Source: Rhizobium sp. TH2
GTDB taxonomy: Bacteria; Pseudomonadota; Alphaproteobacteria; Rhizobiales; Rhizobiaceae
Direction of reading: 5' to 3'
Length of the DNA: 64,000 bases
NCBI RefSeq assembly: GCF_024707525.1
Contig: NZ_CP062231.1
Location: 3,534,001-3,598,000, forward strand
In this document: piece after piece, positions 10,293-19,600 of the stretch
How positions within the stretch are numbered: the stretch's first letter is position 1
How the letters are laid out: each line of letters begins with the position of its first letter
Notes under the pieces: generated by a model
What the model saw: only the letters and a program-made list of their open reading frames with translations
The model's database searches: none
What the model was told of the DNA's origin: nothing
Position numbers and translations under genes: made by a program

Positions 10293-12272
10293 TCAATGCC
10301 CGCCGCCGGCCGGCCCTTTGACCCGGCCCGACATCACGCCGAAGCCATCGACCAGCGCTTCCTGGTTTTCCAGGCGAGCCACTTCGAGCTGCACTTCCTT
10401 CAGCGACAGCATCAGTTGTTCGACCTCGCGTTCGGCGCCGCGTTCGGTGGCGTCGGCGAGTTCGCGTTCGATCTCGCGGCGCTGGCGCGCCAGTGCGAGC
10501 GCTCGCATATGCAGCGACAGCGCCTGCAGATAGCCTTCGCGTGCGTCTTCGATTGCCGCATGCTCCGTCGCGGTCCACAGACGCGCGAAGCGTATCTGTT
10601 TGTCGAGGCCGGCAAGCAGGGTATCGAACCCTTGAGTTTCCAGCGCCGTCAACAGTTCCTCGCGCGTGAGATCGGAGCCACTCGCGGCGGCAATCCCCAT
10701 CATCGCCTGCCAGAAGCGGCGCATGTCACGGCTCTCGAATTCGATCTGCCGGATCGTGTCGTAATCCTCGAAGAACAGTGCGGGATGGTTGACAATCGTC
10801 AGTGCCAGCACGCTTTCCCTCAGCGACGGCAGCGAGCCGTAGCCGGTGACCATGCCGGTTCGCGCCAACCGGTCGGATATGGGCGCCGATCGGCCGGGAT
10901 TGTTGGCGGCGGGGGCGCGTCCCTGCCCTTGGCCCTGGCCACGTGGCGTGAAGGGCCGCCGCGCATCCCGGCTTTGCTGGCTCGGCTGGAAGAACGCATA
11001 GAGCCGGTCACGCATGTCCTGCTGGTAGTGCCGGCGCACGCTTTCATCGCCGATCACCTGCGTCACCTGCTTCAACCGTGCTTCGAGTTCGGCGCGCTTT
11101 TCCGGCGTGTCGAAGGTCGCGCCCGATGTTTCGCGGAGCCACACCATGTCGGCGAGCGCCCGCGCCTCGGCAATGACCTTGTCGAACGGCGCACGGCCCT
11201 CGATCTTCACCAGATCGTCCGGATCCTTGCCATCGGGCAATAGCGCAATGCGGAGCGACTGGCCGGGCTTCAAGTGCGGGAGTGCCAGATCGACCGCACG
11301 CGAGGCCGCACGCATGCCCGCCCCATCGCCATCAAAGCAGAGCACCGGCACCGGCGTCATCTTCCAGAGCAGCGCCAGCTGGTTCTCGGTCAGCGCGGTG
11401 CCGAGCGGTGCCACGGCGTTCTCGACGCCGGCCTGTGCCAGCCCGATCACATCCATATAGCCTTCGACCGCGATGATCGTACCGGCACCATCCGCACCCT
11501 GCGACGCGCGGCGGGCGCGCGCGAAATTGTAGAGCACCTGCCCCTTGGAAAAGAGCTCGGTCTCGTTCGAATTGAGATACTTCGCGGGCGCATCCGATGA
11601 TAGCGCCCGACCGCCGAAAGCGATCACCTTTTCGCGCGACGACAGGATCGGAAACATGATGCGGTCGCGGAACCGGTCGTAGGAGACCGGAACATTCTCA
11701 TGCACGACCAGCCCGCAGGCCTCGATCTGATCCCTGGAAACGCCCTTTGATGCGAGATGCTCCTTGAGTGCATTGCGGCTCTCAAGCGCGTATCCCAACC
11801 GGAACGTCTCGATCGTCCGTCCGGTCAGACCGCGATCACGAAGATAAGCGCGAGCCTTCGCGCCGGCCGCCGTCTGCAACTGATCCTGGAAGAATCGGGT
11901 CGCGAGTTCCATCACGTCGAAGAGATTGTGCCGCTCGCGTTCGCGCCGCTCGGTCTCAGGATCGGGCGCGGGAAGCGCGACGCCCGCCATGTCGGCGATC
12001 TGCTGCACCGCCTCGTTGAACGGCAATCCGTCGAGTTCCATCAGGAACCGGAAATGATCGCCCGACACGCCGCAGCCGAAGCAATGGTAGCGGCCCTTGC
12101 GGTCCTCGCAATGGAAGCTTGGCGATTTCTCGCCGTGGAACGGGCAGCAGGCCCAGTAATCGCCCTTACCCGTATTGGTCTTGCGCCGGTCCCAGGTCAC
12201 GCGACGGCCAATCACGTCCGAGATCGTGACGCGGTCGCGAAGCTCATCCAGAAACTGGTTCGAAAAACGCAT
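10293..12272 (-). CDS. dnaG: DNA primase DnaG
   Basis: Synthesises RNA primers for chromosome replication at the fork. Its 659 residues are typical for Rhizobiales. The N-terminal CHC2 zinc finger (CCPFHGEKSPSFHC ... YHCFGCG, about residues 41-70) binds template DNA. The central TOPRIM catalytic domain has EGYMDVIGLAQAG (about 266-278) and the metal-binding FDGDGAG (about 310-316). The C-terminal part, after a Gly/Gln-rich linker (about 425-445), is the DnaB-helicase-interaction domain. It lies downstream of yqeY on the same strand. Confidence 0.96.
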   Translation of the reverse strand: MRFSNQFLDELRDRVTISDVIGRRVTWDRRKTNTGKGDYWACCPFHGEKSPSFHCEDRKGRYHCFGCGVSGDHFRFLMELDGLPFNEAVQQIADMAGVALPAPDPETERRERERHNLFDVMELATRFFQDQLQTAAGAKARAYLRDRGLTGRTIETFRLGYALESRNALKEHLASKGVSRDQIEACGLVVHENVPVSYDRFRDRIMFPILSSREKVIAFGGRALSSDAPAKYLNSNETELFSKGQVLYNFARARRASQGADGAGTIIAVEGYMDVIGLAQAGVENAVAPLGTALTENQLALLWKMTPVPVLCFDGDGAGMRAASRAVDLALPHLKPGQSLRIALLPDGKDPDDLVKIEGRAPFDKVIAEARALADMVWLRETSGATFDTPEKRAELEARLKQVTQVIGDESVRRHYQQDMRDRLYAFFQPSQQSRDARRPFTPRGQGQGQGRAPAANNPGRSAPISDRLARTGMVTGYGSLPSLRESVLALTIVNHPALFFEDYDTIRQIEFESRDMRRFWQAMMGIAAASGSDLTREELLTALETQGFDTLLAGLDKQIRFARLWTATEHAAIEDAREGYLQALSLHMRALALARQRREIERELADATERGAEREVEQLMLSLKEVQLEVARLENQEALVDGFGVMSGRVKGPAGGGH

Positions 12273-12346
12273 GGATATATAGGAGCCTTGTTAGGGAGAA
12301 GATATAACCACGTCCCCAACCGATTGCCAATCGATCAGCGCCGATA

Positions 12347-12796
12347 TCAGCTCAACAGCGACTTGATCTGCCCCGACGCCTTGCCGAAGTCGAGCTGGCC
12401 GGGATAACGCTCCTTGAGCGCGCTCATCACCTTGCCCATGTCCTTCATGCTGGCGGCACCTGTCTCGGTGATGATGCCCTTGATGATCTCGATGACTTCG
12501 GCTTCGGACAGCTGCTTCGGCATGAATTCGCCGATGATTGCGATCTCCTCGCGCTCTTTAGTGGCGAGTTCCGGCCGGCCGCCCTCGTCATAGATCTTGG
12601 CGGACTCTTCGCGCTGCTTGACCAGCTTCGAAAGCAGCGATGCGATGTCGCCGTCCGAAGTCGTGGGGTCGGGCTTGGTGCGGTTGGCGATCTCGAGATC
12701 CTTGATGGCGGACTGCATCATGCGGATCGTTGAAATCCGGTGCGGCTGCTTGGCCTTCATGGCCTCTTTCACGGCATCCATCAGCTTGTCGCGCAT
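12347..12796 (-). CDS. GatB/YqeY domain-containing protein
   Basis: A 149-residue protein consisting of one GatB/YqeY helical domain, the fold found at the C-terminus of the tRNA amidotransferase subunit GatB. Stand-alone YqeY proteins have no settled role, though tRNA binding has been proposed. Conserved stretches include RISTIRMMQSAIKDLEI, the acidic IIGEFMPKQLSEAE, and the C-terminal DMGKVMSALKERYPG. It lies upstream of dnaG, divergent from carA, an arrangement common in alphaproteobacteria. The start ATG at 12796 has GGAGAA-like bases before it. Confidence 0.88.
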   Translation of the reverse strand: MRDKLMDAVKEAMKAKQPHRISTIRMMQSAIKDLEIANRTKPDPTTSDGDIASLLSKLVKQREESAKIYDEGGRPELATKEREEIAIIGEFMPKQLSEAEVIEIIKGIITETGAASMKDMGKVMSALKERYPGQLDFGKASGQIKSLLS

Positions 12797-13058
12797 CGCG
12801 GGATTCTCCTAATTGTGACGCGCTTATGACCCCGGCCTACGAAAAATGCAACGCGGATTCAATAATCGATTGAAATCGCTTGTCTTTTAATAAGTGAGAA
12901 AAGTGCGCTGCACATTGACCCCGAAAGCGTCATTCACTATTTTCCGGCCTCAACCAGAACAATGGGGAAAATTGGCAACGCCGGATGATGATCCGTGCGC
13001 CTTTTTTCGCGAGCAAATGGCGCCCGCAATATCGCGAGCCGCGCCGGAATGGAGAACC

Positions 13059-14258
13059 ATGACCCAAGGATGGACCCGGGAAAAGCCCACTGCCCTACTC
13101 GTACTCGCCGATGGCACCGTCATCGAAGGCAAGGGAATTGGTGCGACGGGCCGAACCCAGGCCGAGGTCTGTTTCAACACGGCGCTCACCGGCTACCAGG
13201 AAATCCTCACCGACCCATCCTATCTCAGCCAGATCGTCACTTTCACCTTCCCGCATATCGGCAATATCGGTACCAATGACGAGGATATCGAGGACCTGAC
13301 GCCGGCTGCACGCCGCGGCGCGGTCGGCGTGATCTTCAAGGCCGACATCACCGAGCCATCGAACTACCGCGCCGCCAAGCATCTCGACGCCTGGCTGAAG
13401 GCGCGCGGCATCATCGGCCTCTGCGGCATCGATACGCGCGCGCTGACATCGTGGATCCGCGAAAACGGCATGCCGAATGCCGTGATCGCGCATGATCCGA
13501 GCGGCGTCTTCGATATCGACGTGCTGAAGCAGGAAGCCAAGGCCTGGAGCGGGCTCGAAGGCCTCGACCTCGCCAGGGAAGCAACCTCGGGCCAGTCCTC
13601 GCGGTGGAGCGAGAAGCCCTGGGTCTGGAACGAAGGCTATTCGGAACTCGCTGACATTGAAGCGAAGTACCACGTCGTCTGCCTCGATTTCGGCGTCAAG
13701 CGCAACATCCTGCGCCTGTTTGCCGGCCTCGATTGCAAGGTCACCGTCATGCCCGCCACGGCCTCCACCGAGGAAGTGCTGGCGCAGAAGCCCGACGGCA
13801 TCTTCCTGTCGAACGGCCCCGGCGACCCGGCGGCGACCGGAATCTATGCCGTCCCCGTCATCAAGGACCTGATCGGCACCGACATCCCGCTCTTCGGCAT
13901 CTGCCTCGGCCACCAGATGCTCGGCCTGGCGCTCGGCGCCAAGACCGAGAAGATGCATCAGGGCCATCACGGCGCCAACCATCCGGTCAAGGACTATACC
14001 ACGGGCAAGGTCGAGATCGTCTCGATGAACCACGGTTTTGCCGTCTCGTCGAAGTCGCTGCCATCAGGCGTAGAGGAAACCCATGTGTCGCTGTTCGACG
14101 GCACCAATTGCGGCTTGCGCGTATCAGGCAAACCGGTCTTCTCGGTGCAGCACCACCCCGAAGCATCGCCCGGCCCGCAGGACAGCCACTACCTCTTCCG
14201 CAGGTTCCTTAACCTGATCAAGGAAAAGAAGGGCGAACTGGCACTGGCCGAACGCTGA
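13059..14258 (+). CDS. carA: Carbamoyl-phosphate synthase small subunit
   Basis: The glutaminase subunit. It hydrolyses glutamine and channels ammonia to CarB to make carbamoyl phosphate for arginine and pyrimidines. It has 399 residues: an N-terminal CPSase_sm domain (from ALLVLADGT to about residue 150) and a C-terminal class I glutamine amidotransferase with the nucleophile Cys in GICLGHQML and the His-Glu pair in VQHHPEASPGPQD. The ATG at 13059 is chosen because GGAGAA lies 8 bases upstream and it matches the family N-terminus. The open frame extends about 55 codons further upstream with untypical sequence. A leader of roughly 150 nt includes a weak hairpin followed by TTTTTT at 13002-13007. 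carB is about 9 kb downstream rather than adjacent. Confidence 0.95.
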   Translation: MTQGWTREKPTALLVLADGTVIEGKGIGATGRTQAEVCFNTALTGYQEILTDPSYLSQIVTFTFPHIGNIGTNDEDIEDLTPAARRGAVGVIFKADITEPSNYRAAKHLDAWLKARGIIGLCGIDTRALTSWIRENGMPNAVIAHDPSGVFDIDVLKQEAKAWSGLEGLDLAREATSGQSSRWSEKPWVWNEGYSELADIEAKYHVVCLDFGVKRNILRLFAGLDCKVTVMPATASTEEVLAQKPDGIFLSNGPGDPAATGIYAVPVIKDLIGTDIPLFGICLGHQMLGLALGAKTEKMHQGHHGANHPVKDYTTGKVEIVSMNHGFAVSSKSLPSGVEETHVSLFDGTNCGLRVSGKPVFSVQHHPEASPGPQDSHYLFRRFLNLIKEKKGELALAER

Positions 14259-14265
14259 CAGACGA

Positions 14266-14291
14266 AAGGGAGGCTCAGGCCTCCCTTCTCT
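14266..14291 (+). terminator. Intrinsic terminator between carA and the LysE gene
   Basis: A 9-bp stem (AAGGGAGGC / GCCTCCCTT, 14266-14274 with 14279-14287) with a 4-nt loop, followed by CTCTTT. The A-rich bases before it could also serve the convergent LysE gene. Confidence 0.8.
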
Positions 14292-14933
14292 TTATGTGGC
14301 ACGGGATGGAAGTCCGTCGACTAGGAGGCGCGCGCCGAGTGCGCCGAGAACGGCGCCGGCCACCCGATCCACCCAGGTCTTGGACCTGAGATACGCCGCG
14401 CGCGGACCGCTGGAGGAAAAGGCCAGCGCCACGATCGCATACCAGCCGGCCTCGATCAGGAAGATCGTCGGCGGCAATGCGAACAACAACCCTTGAGCGG
14501 GCTTCGCCGGCAGAAGAGCCGCAAAAATACTTGCATAATAGATCGCGGTCTTCGGATTGCTGAGCTGTGTCACCAGTCCGAGCCAGAACGAACGAGCGGC
14601 CGATCTCTTCCTGCCCTCAGCCATGTCATCGACGACAAGCGGGGTCGTGGCGCTCCGCCAGATGCGAATGCCGAGATAGACGAGATAGAGCCCGCCGCCG
14701 ATCTTGAGTGCAAGATGCAGCCACTCGACCTGCTGGAGCAGTGCACTCAGCCCCGCAAGCGCCAGCATGCCGAACGTGGCACCACCGACGCCCATGCCGA
14801 GCGCGGCCGCAAGCCCATTGGGCCTGGAGGCGGTAACCGCGACCCTTGAGACAAGGACAAAACTCGGACCCGGGCTTATCGCCCCGATGGCGAGCGCCCC
14901 GGCAATGGTCAGGAGAATGACAAAATCCGGCAT
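14292..14933 (-). CDS. LysE family translocator (amino acid exporter)
   Basis: A 213-residue inner-membrane protein of the LysE/RhtB family, which exports amino acids or related metabolites by proton exchange. The hallmark ISPGPSFVLV motif is at about residues 19-28, and NPKTAIYY sits in the middle. About six hydrophobic segments are predicted. The ATG at 14933 is chosen because AAAGGAG lies 8 bases upstream. The frame extends 12 codons further without a ribosome site. The substrate cannot be told from sequence. It is followed upstream on the same strand by a MATE gene, suggesting an exporter cluster. Confidence 0.88.
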   Translation of the reverse strand: MPDFVILLTIAGALAIGAISPGPSFVLVSRVAVTASRPNGLAAALGMGVGGATFGMLALAGLSALLQQVEWLHLALKIGGGLYLVYLGIRIWRSATTPLVVDDMAEGRKRSAARSFWLGLVTQLSNPKTAIYYASIFAALLPAKPAQGLLFALPPTIFLIEAGWYAIVALAFSSSGPRAAYLRSKTWVDRVAGAVLGALGARLLVDGLPSRAT

Positions 14934-14984
14934 CGCGAAACTCCTTTGTGTGACGCCAACCGAGCCCACACCGATGGACCAGCG

Positions 14985-16376
14985 TCAGGCCTCCATCCGG
15001 CGAATGAGAATGACGAACCGCCCCAGCAGCAGGAACGACGCAGCAAGCAGGCCGAAAACGAAGCCGAGCCAGATGCCGATGCCGCCCCAACCCAGCGGAA
15101 ATGCCAACACGTAAGCCAGCACGAAGCCGATTCCCCAATAGGAAACCAGGGCCAAGAGCATCGGTATGCGGGTGTCCTTGATGCCGCGCAGCAACCCCGC
15201 CCCGATCGCCTGCAGGCCATCGACCAGCTGGAAGACACCGGCAACAATGACGAAGGTCGTTGCGAGGCCCAGCACGGTCGCCGCGTCGTCTTTCGTCCGG
15301 TCAAGAAAAAGCCCTGCGAAGTAAGACGGGAAGACGGCGAAAACCAGCCCGCCAATGACCGCGATTCCAGCAGAGATTATCACGACGACCCAGGACGCCC
15401 GCATCAGCGCCTCGCGATCGTTCGCACCGGCGGCAACGCCGACCCGCACGGTGGCCGCCTGCGCCAGGCCGAGCGGGATCATGAAGGCAAGCGATGCGCA
15501 TTGAAGCGCAATGCCATGCGCGGCAAGCTCGGCGGTACCGATCCATCCCATGAGCAGCGACGCAACGGTGAAGAGGCTGACCTCGGCGAGAATGGTAAAG
15601 CTGATCGGCAGGCCGAGATTGAAGACCTCCCTCAGCACATGCCAATCCGGACGCCAGAAGCGCACGAAGATCTCGAAGCGCTGAAGATCGGCCTTGGTGT
15701 GGATATACCAGATCGTCAGCACGAGGCTCAAGATGTTGACGCCGAGCGCCACAATCGCCGCGCCCCGCAGCCCCAGCGCCGGCATGCCGAAATGGCCGAG
15801 AACCAGCGCGTAGGCGAAGGCCGCATTCACCACGAGGATGATCAGCGTCACATAGAGTACAAAGCCGGCGCGGCCCACCGCGCTCAGGAACGACCGCAGC
15901 ACCATAAAGCCAAGCGCGGGGAACATGCTCCATCCGGCGATATGCAGATAGCTCGACGCGAGCCGCGCCACATGTGGGTTCTGGCCCAGCGCTAGCAACA
16001 CGGGTTCCGAAAGAAGAACGATGGGCATGGTCAGCGCCGAGAAGGCCATCACAACCCACAGGCCCATACGCGTCGCGCGGCGAACCTGTTGTATGTCGCC
16101 ACGCGCGAAGGCCTGCGCGGCGAGCGGCACGACGGCGGCCGCAAAGCCGGAACCGAAGATGAAGATGGTGAAATAGAACTGCGCGGCGAGCACCATTGCC
16201 GCAAGCTCGTTGGTGCCGATACGGCCGATGATCACGATATCGGTGACATGGATGCCGTTCTGCGCGAGCTGCGCGCCGATCAGCGGCAGGCCGAGCGCCA
16301 GCGTCTCGACGAAATGGCTTTTCCAGCCACTTCCTTTCGCCACGAGCGCATTTCTTTCGGCAATCTCGGCCATCAC
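14985..16376 (-). CDS. MATE family efflux transporter
   Basis: A 463-residue multidrug and toxin extrusion protein of the NorM type, with 12 predicted membrane helices in two repeated halves. The first half opens ETLALGLPLIGAQLAQNGIHVTDIVIIGRIG, and the second half repeats the pattern at LGLPISFTILAEVSLFTVASLLMGWIG (each shown here only as landmarks). These pumps use sodium or proton gradients to expel cationic drugs. The first codon is GTG, immediately followed by ATG, with AGGAGA about 9-12 bases upstream, so either may be used. Confidence 0.9.
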   Translation of the reverse strand: MMAEIAERNALVAKGSGWKSHFVETLALGLPLIGAQLAQNGIHVTDIVIIGRIGTNELAAMVLAAQFYFTIFIFGSGFAAAVVPLAAQAFARGDIQQVRRATRMGLWVVMAFSALTMPIVLLSEPVLLALGQNPHVARLASSYLHIAGWSMFPALGFMVLRSFLSAVGRAGFVLYVTLIILVVNAAFAYALVLGHFGMPALGLRGAAIVALGVNILSLVLTIWYIHTKADLQRFEIFVRFWRPDWHVLREVFNLGLPISFTILAEVSLFTVASLLMGWIGTAELAAHGIALQCASLAFMIPLGLAQAATVRVGVAAGANDREALMRASWVVVIISAGIAVIGGLVFAVFPSYFAGLFLDRTKDDAATVLGLATTFVIVAGVFQLVDGLQAIGAGLLRGIKDTRIPMLLALVSYWGIGFVLAYVLAFPLGWGGIGIWLGFVFGLLAASFLLLGRFVILIRRMEA

Positions 16377-16477
16377 GGCACCTGTCTCCTCACAAAGCCG
16401 ACCTGATAAGGGAGAACATCCCGCAAAGCCACCTTTGGAAGCCCACTCAACTCAAACATTCATAACCACCATCACCT

Positions 16478-17728
16478 TCAGTGATGGGTTGCAGCCGCCA
16501 TTTCGCCCGTGCCGCGCCAATGCGGCACCTTGAGCACGAAGATCACGAGGCCCGCCGCCGTCATCAGGGCGGCGGCGAAATAGGGTGCGCCAGGAAAATG
16601 AACAGTCGCGCCCGGACCGGAGAAGGTCGCGAAGATATAGGAAAACATCAAAGGCCCGACGATCGAGGTAACGCTCGAAAGGCTCGTCAGCGTTCCCTGC
16701 AGGTCGCCCTGTTCGGATGACGGCACGCCGGCCGAGGTGATCGCCCTGAGCGCCGGGTCGGAAATACCCTCGAGGCAGGCGACGAGGATGACCACGAACA
16801 CCATCCAGCCTTGCCAGGCGAAGGTATAGCCGAGAAAGCCGACGGCGCAGAAGACCAGGCCGATGACCGATGTGTTCCACTCACCGTAGCGCTTGACGAT
16901 CCGTGGCAAAGCCAAGCCCATTACCACGGCACTCATGATGCCGAAGGCACCGAGCGACAGACTGATCATCAGCGGACCCCAGCCATAGCGGTAATCGGAG
17001 ACGAATGGCCAGACGACCGGATAGACCACATGCGCCAGCCAGAACAGGAACATGACGGTCACGATCCAACCGATGCCGTGATATTTCCTGAGTTGCAGCA
17101 GCCCGCCGAGCGGATTGGCGCGCTTCCATTCGAACTTGCGGCGTTGATGCGGCGCGAGCGTCTCTGGCAGCAGGAAGGCCGCGACGACAAAATTGAGGAA
17201 CGCCAATCCGGCGGCGACATAGAAGGGCACGCGCGGCCCGAATTCACCCAGCAAGCCGCCGATCACCGGCCCAAGCGTGAAGCCGACACCGAAGGAAATG
17301 CCGACCAGGCCGAAATTCTTGGCGCGCGTCTCGTCGGTGGATACATCCGCGACATAGGCCGAGGCCGTCGCGTAGCTCGCGCCCGAAATGCCGGCCAGCA
17401 CGCGGCCGACGAACAGGATCCAGTAACTCCCGGCCATGGCACAGATCAGGTTGTCGATCGCGAAGGTCAGGACCGATGCAAGTAGGATCGGGCGGCGGCC
17501 GAAGCGGTCCGAGAGGTTGCCGATGAACGTGCCGAACAATAGCTGCATCAGCGAATAGACGATGAACAGCCAGCTGCCTTCCATCACGCCCTGGGTCGCG
17601 TCGGCGCCGGTGAGTTCCTTAAGATAGGCCGGCATGACGGGCATGATGAGGGCGATCCCCATCATGTCCAAAAGCAGAATAAAGAATACCAGCGCGAGCC
17701 CGCGACGGGCGCGTTTTTCATCGATCAT
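16478..17728 (-). CDS. TetA-like MFS efflux transporter
   Basis: A 416-residue, 12-helix major facilitator of the drug:proton antiporter group that includes tetracycline exporters of the TCR/TetA type. Motif A ([11 protein letters not shown], about residues 70-80) and motif C ([16 protein letters not shown], about 144-159) are intact. The C-terminus ends in a His-rich tail. There is no divergent TetR-type regulator next to it, so inducible tetracycline resistance is not implied and the substrate is unknown. It lies about 100 bp upstream, in reading direction, of the MATE gene on the same strand. Confidence 0.88.
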   Translation of the reverse strand: MIDEKRARRGLALVFFILLLDMMGIALIMPVMPAYLKELTGADATQGVMEGSWLFIVYSLMQLLFGTFIGNLSDRFGRRPILLASVLTFAIDNLICAMAGSYWILFVGRVLAGISGASYATASAYVADVSTDETRAKNFGLVGISFGVGFTLGPVIGGLLGEFGPRVPFYVAAGLAFLNFVVAAFLLPETLAPHQRRKFEWKRANPLGGLLQLRKYHGIGWIVTVMFLFWLAHVVYPVVWPFVSDYRYGWGPLMISLSLGAFGIMSAVVMGLALPRIVKRYGEWNTSVIGLVFCAVGFLGYTFAWQGWMVFVVILVACLEGISDPALRAITSAGVPSSEQGDLQGTLTSLSSVTSIVGPLMFSYIFATFSGPGATVHFPGAPYFAAALMTAAGLVIFVLKVPHWRGTGEMAAATHH

Positions 17729-17889
17729 GGCAAACGTCCGAATTACCCGCGCGTAGAATTGCGGAACATAAAAAGAACAAGCCGCCTTCTAATGGAAAAA
17801 TTGCGGCACATCAAGCCGCGCCAAGGAAATTGCAACCGGGGTGGCAGGATTGCCGCATATGTTGACCCGGCGGCGATGCTCTCGGCGAT

Positions 17890-18242
17890 GGATCGATGGC
17901 GGCCTGGGCGCCGACATGCTCTCGGGCAAACAGGGCAAGGATATTCTTGTGCACAAGGCCGTCGAGGCCTCGACTTTGCGTGAGATGGATATCATATCTG
18001 CGTTTGATGGTGCTGCCGGTGATCGGACAAATCTGAAGACGATCGATGCGGAAAGCGGCTCACGCACCAGCGATGCATTCGATTTCATTGGTGAAGCCGC
18101 GTTTTCAGGCAAGGCGGGCGCGCTTCACTTCCAGGTCTCCGGGGATACGACGACGCTCTATGTCGACGGAGACGGCAGTGCAGACTTTGCCATTCAGTTC
18201 GACCGCCTCTTGTCACTGCGCGAAAGAGATTTCGTGCTGTGA
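17890..18242 (+). pseudogene. Remnant of an RTX/serralysin-type protein C-terminus
   Basis: The open frame begins earlier (GTG at 17841), but protein-like sequence starts only at an RTX repeat (DGGLGADMLSG). From there to the stop it matches the C-terminal tail of serralysin-like or RTX proteins, ending in DGSADFAIQFDRLL...FVL, where functional proteins end near xDFVL. Just upstream, another frame holds RTX-like GGDALGDG (about 17871-17894) and then a stop, which suggests a frameshift. The catalytic or adhesive N-terminal part and most repeats are missing. I read it as a decayed 3' end. It is unlikely to be expressed as a working protein. Confidence 0.65.
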
Positions 18243-18247
18243 CAGAA

Positions 18248-18297
18248 CCGGGTCGGCCGCTGCGTTTCCAGCCATGTTTTCGCAGCGGCCGGCCCGG
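18248..18297. terminator. Long hairpin between converging genes
   Basis: Two 17-bp arms (18248-18264 and 18281-18297, one G-T pair) enclose a 16-nt loop that contains TTTT. It sits between the stop of the RTX remnant and the stop of the metallopeptidase gene. There is no T tract after either arm, so it may act as an RNA-stabilising or weak bidirectional termination hairpin. Confidence 0.55.
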
Positions 18298-18298
18298 C

Positions 18299-19213
18299 TC
18301 AAATCGGGCCGGACAATGTGTTGCAGGCGTCTACCCTACCCGTGTCGAAACCGCGGCGGAACCACTTGGCGCGCTGGGCCGCCGTTCCGTGCGTGAAGGA
18401 GTCCGGCACGACATAGCCCTGTGAGCGCTTCTGCAGCGTATCGTCGCCGATCTGGTGGGCGGCGTTGAGGGCCTCTTCGAGGTCGCCGCTTTCGAGAATA
18501 CCCTTCTGGTCCGTGTATTTACCCCAGATCCCGGCATAGCAATCCGCCTGAAGCTCGACCCTGACCGACATTTCATTGGCCTGCGATTCACTCATCGACT
18601 GCCGCGCGCGGTTGAACTGCGGCAGCACACCCGTGAGATTCTGCACGTGGTGTCCGACCTCATGTGCGACCACATAGGCCTGGGCGAAGTCGCCATCGGC
18701 CTTGAATTGGCGACGCATCTCATCGAAGAACGCCGTATCGAGATAGACCTTCTGGTCGACGGGGCAATAGAACGGACCTGACGCGGAACTCGCGGTGCCG
18801 CAGGCCGAGGGAACCTGGCCGCTGAACATCACCAGCTTGGGCTCGACATATTTCTCACCGCTCGCCGCGAAAATACCATTCCAGGCATCTTCCGTCTCGC
18901 CGAGCACCTTTCGGATGAACACCGAGGACTCATCGTTGGAATTCTGCGTCTGCACGCTTTGGCTGTCGCTGGGGCGTGACGTTGTCGCGTCGGTACCACC
19001 GCCCAATAGAGACATGACATCCACGCCCATGAAATGCAGAACAAGCAGGACGATGCCGATCATCACGATGGAACCGATGCTGCCGCCGCGCATGTTGCCG
19101 ATGGGAATATTCATCCCGCGCCGGCCGAAAGGATCACTGCCTGGCCCGGGGCCACGTCCCATTCCGCGCACGTCTTCGACGTTGTCGGATTCCCTGCTGT
19201 CCTTCAGATCCAT
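18299..19213 (-). CDS. YpfJ-type neutral zinc metallopeptidase, membrane-anchored
   Basis: A 304-residue protein of the putative neutral zinc metallopeptidase family (E. coli YpfJ). It opens with an Asp/Gly/Arg-rich cytoplasmic segment, then one membrane helix at about residues 45-65. The extracytoplasmic domain holds the zinc motif HEVGHH, a downstream helix with ESQANEMSVRVELQADCYAG that likely supplies the third ligand, and conserved Cys residues around ACGTA and FYCP. The fold and motif are clear, but the substrate of this family is not known. It is transcribed towards the RTX remnant, with a long hairpin between them. Confidence 0.88.
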   Translation of the reverse strand: MDLKDSRESDNVEDVRGMGRGPGPGSDPFGRRGMNIPIGNMRGGSIGSIVMIGIVLLVLHFMGVDVMSLLGGGTDATTSRPSDSQSVQTQNSNDESSVFIRKVLGETEDAWNGIFAASGEKYVEPKLVMFSGQVPSACGTASSASGPFYCPVDQKVYLDTAFFDEMRRQFKADGDFAQAYVVAHEVGHHVQNLTGVLPQFNRARQSMSESQANEMSVRVELQADCYAGIWGKYTDQKGILESGDLEEALNAAHQIGDDTLQKRSQGYVVPDSFTHGTAAQRAKWFRRGFDTGRVDACNTLSGPI

Positions 19214-19600
19214 GAGCGGTTTTCCTCTCCGTGTGCCGGCCGGTTATAGACCCGGAGCCGGGGGCGAGACAAGCTTGTAAAGCCCGACGATGGCCAGGGT
19301 GTGCAGGAACGGCGAAGAACCCCTAGGAGTTCCGGCCGGCTTTCGCAAAACGCGGAACTGCGACAGTTGAGAGCGCTGAATGCCACGCTTGGTTGCGGTG
19401 AGGTCCGACATCGGCTGGACCCACGAGAATTCCCGCATTTACACGTCAAAAACCATAGAACTATTTCAATCTTTCATTAATTCTCACCGATTAGCCTCAC
19501 GGCAGCAGAATGAGTCTGCCGGATTGCCGACGCTTCCCGTCGTTTCATTTCCCACATTCCCAAAAACGCACGCCATACCGATCTCCTGGGGGGACATCTC
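19214..19600. other. Intergenic region upstream of the chemoreceptor gene
   Basis: About 390 bp between divergent genes, less GC-rich around 19440-19500. It must hold the promoters of the metallopeptidase gene (minus) and the chemoreceptor gene (plus). A strong ribosome site (TGGGGGGAC) precedes the chemoreceptor ATG. No RNA gene or repeat is recognised. Confidence 0.4.

Noticed and set aside
12982..13007. Attenuator in the carA leader (CGGAT-GATG-ATCCG, then TTTTTT)
   Set aside because: The stem has only 5 bp and lies 6 bases away from the T run. This is too weak to call without structure or expression data.
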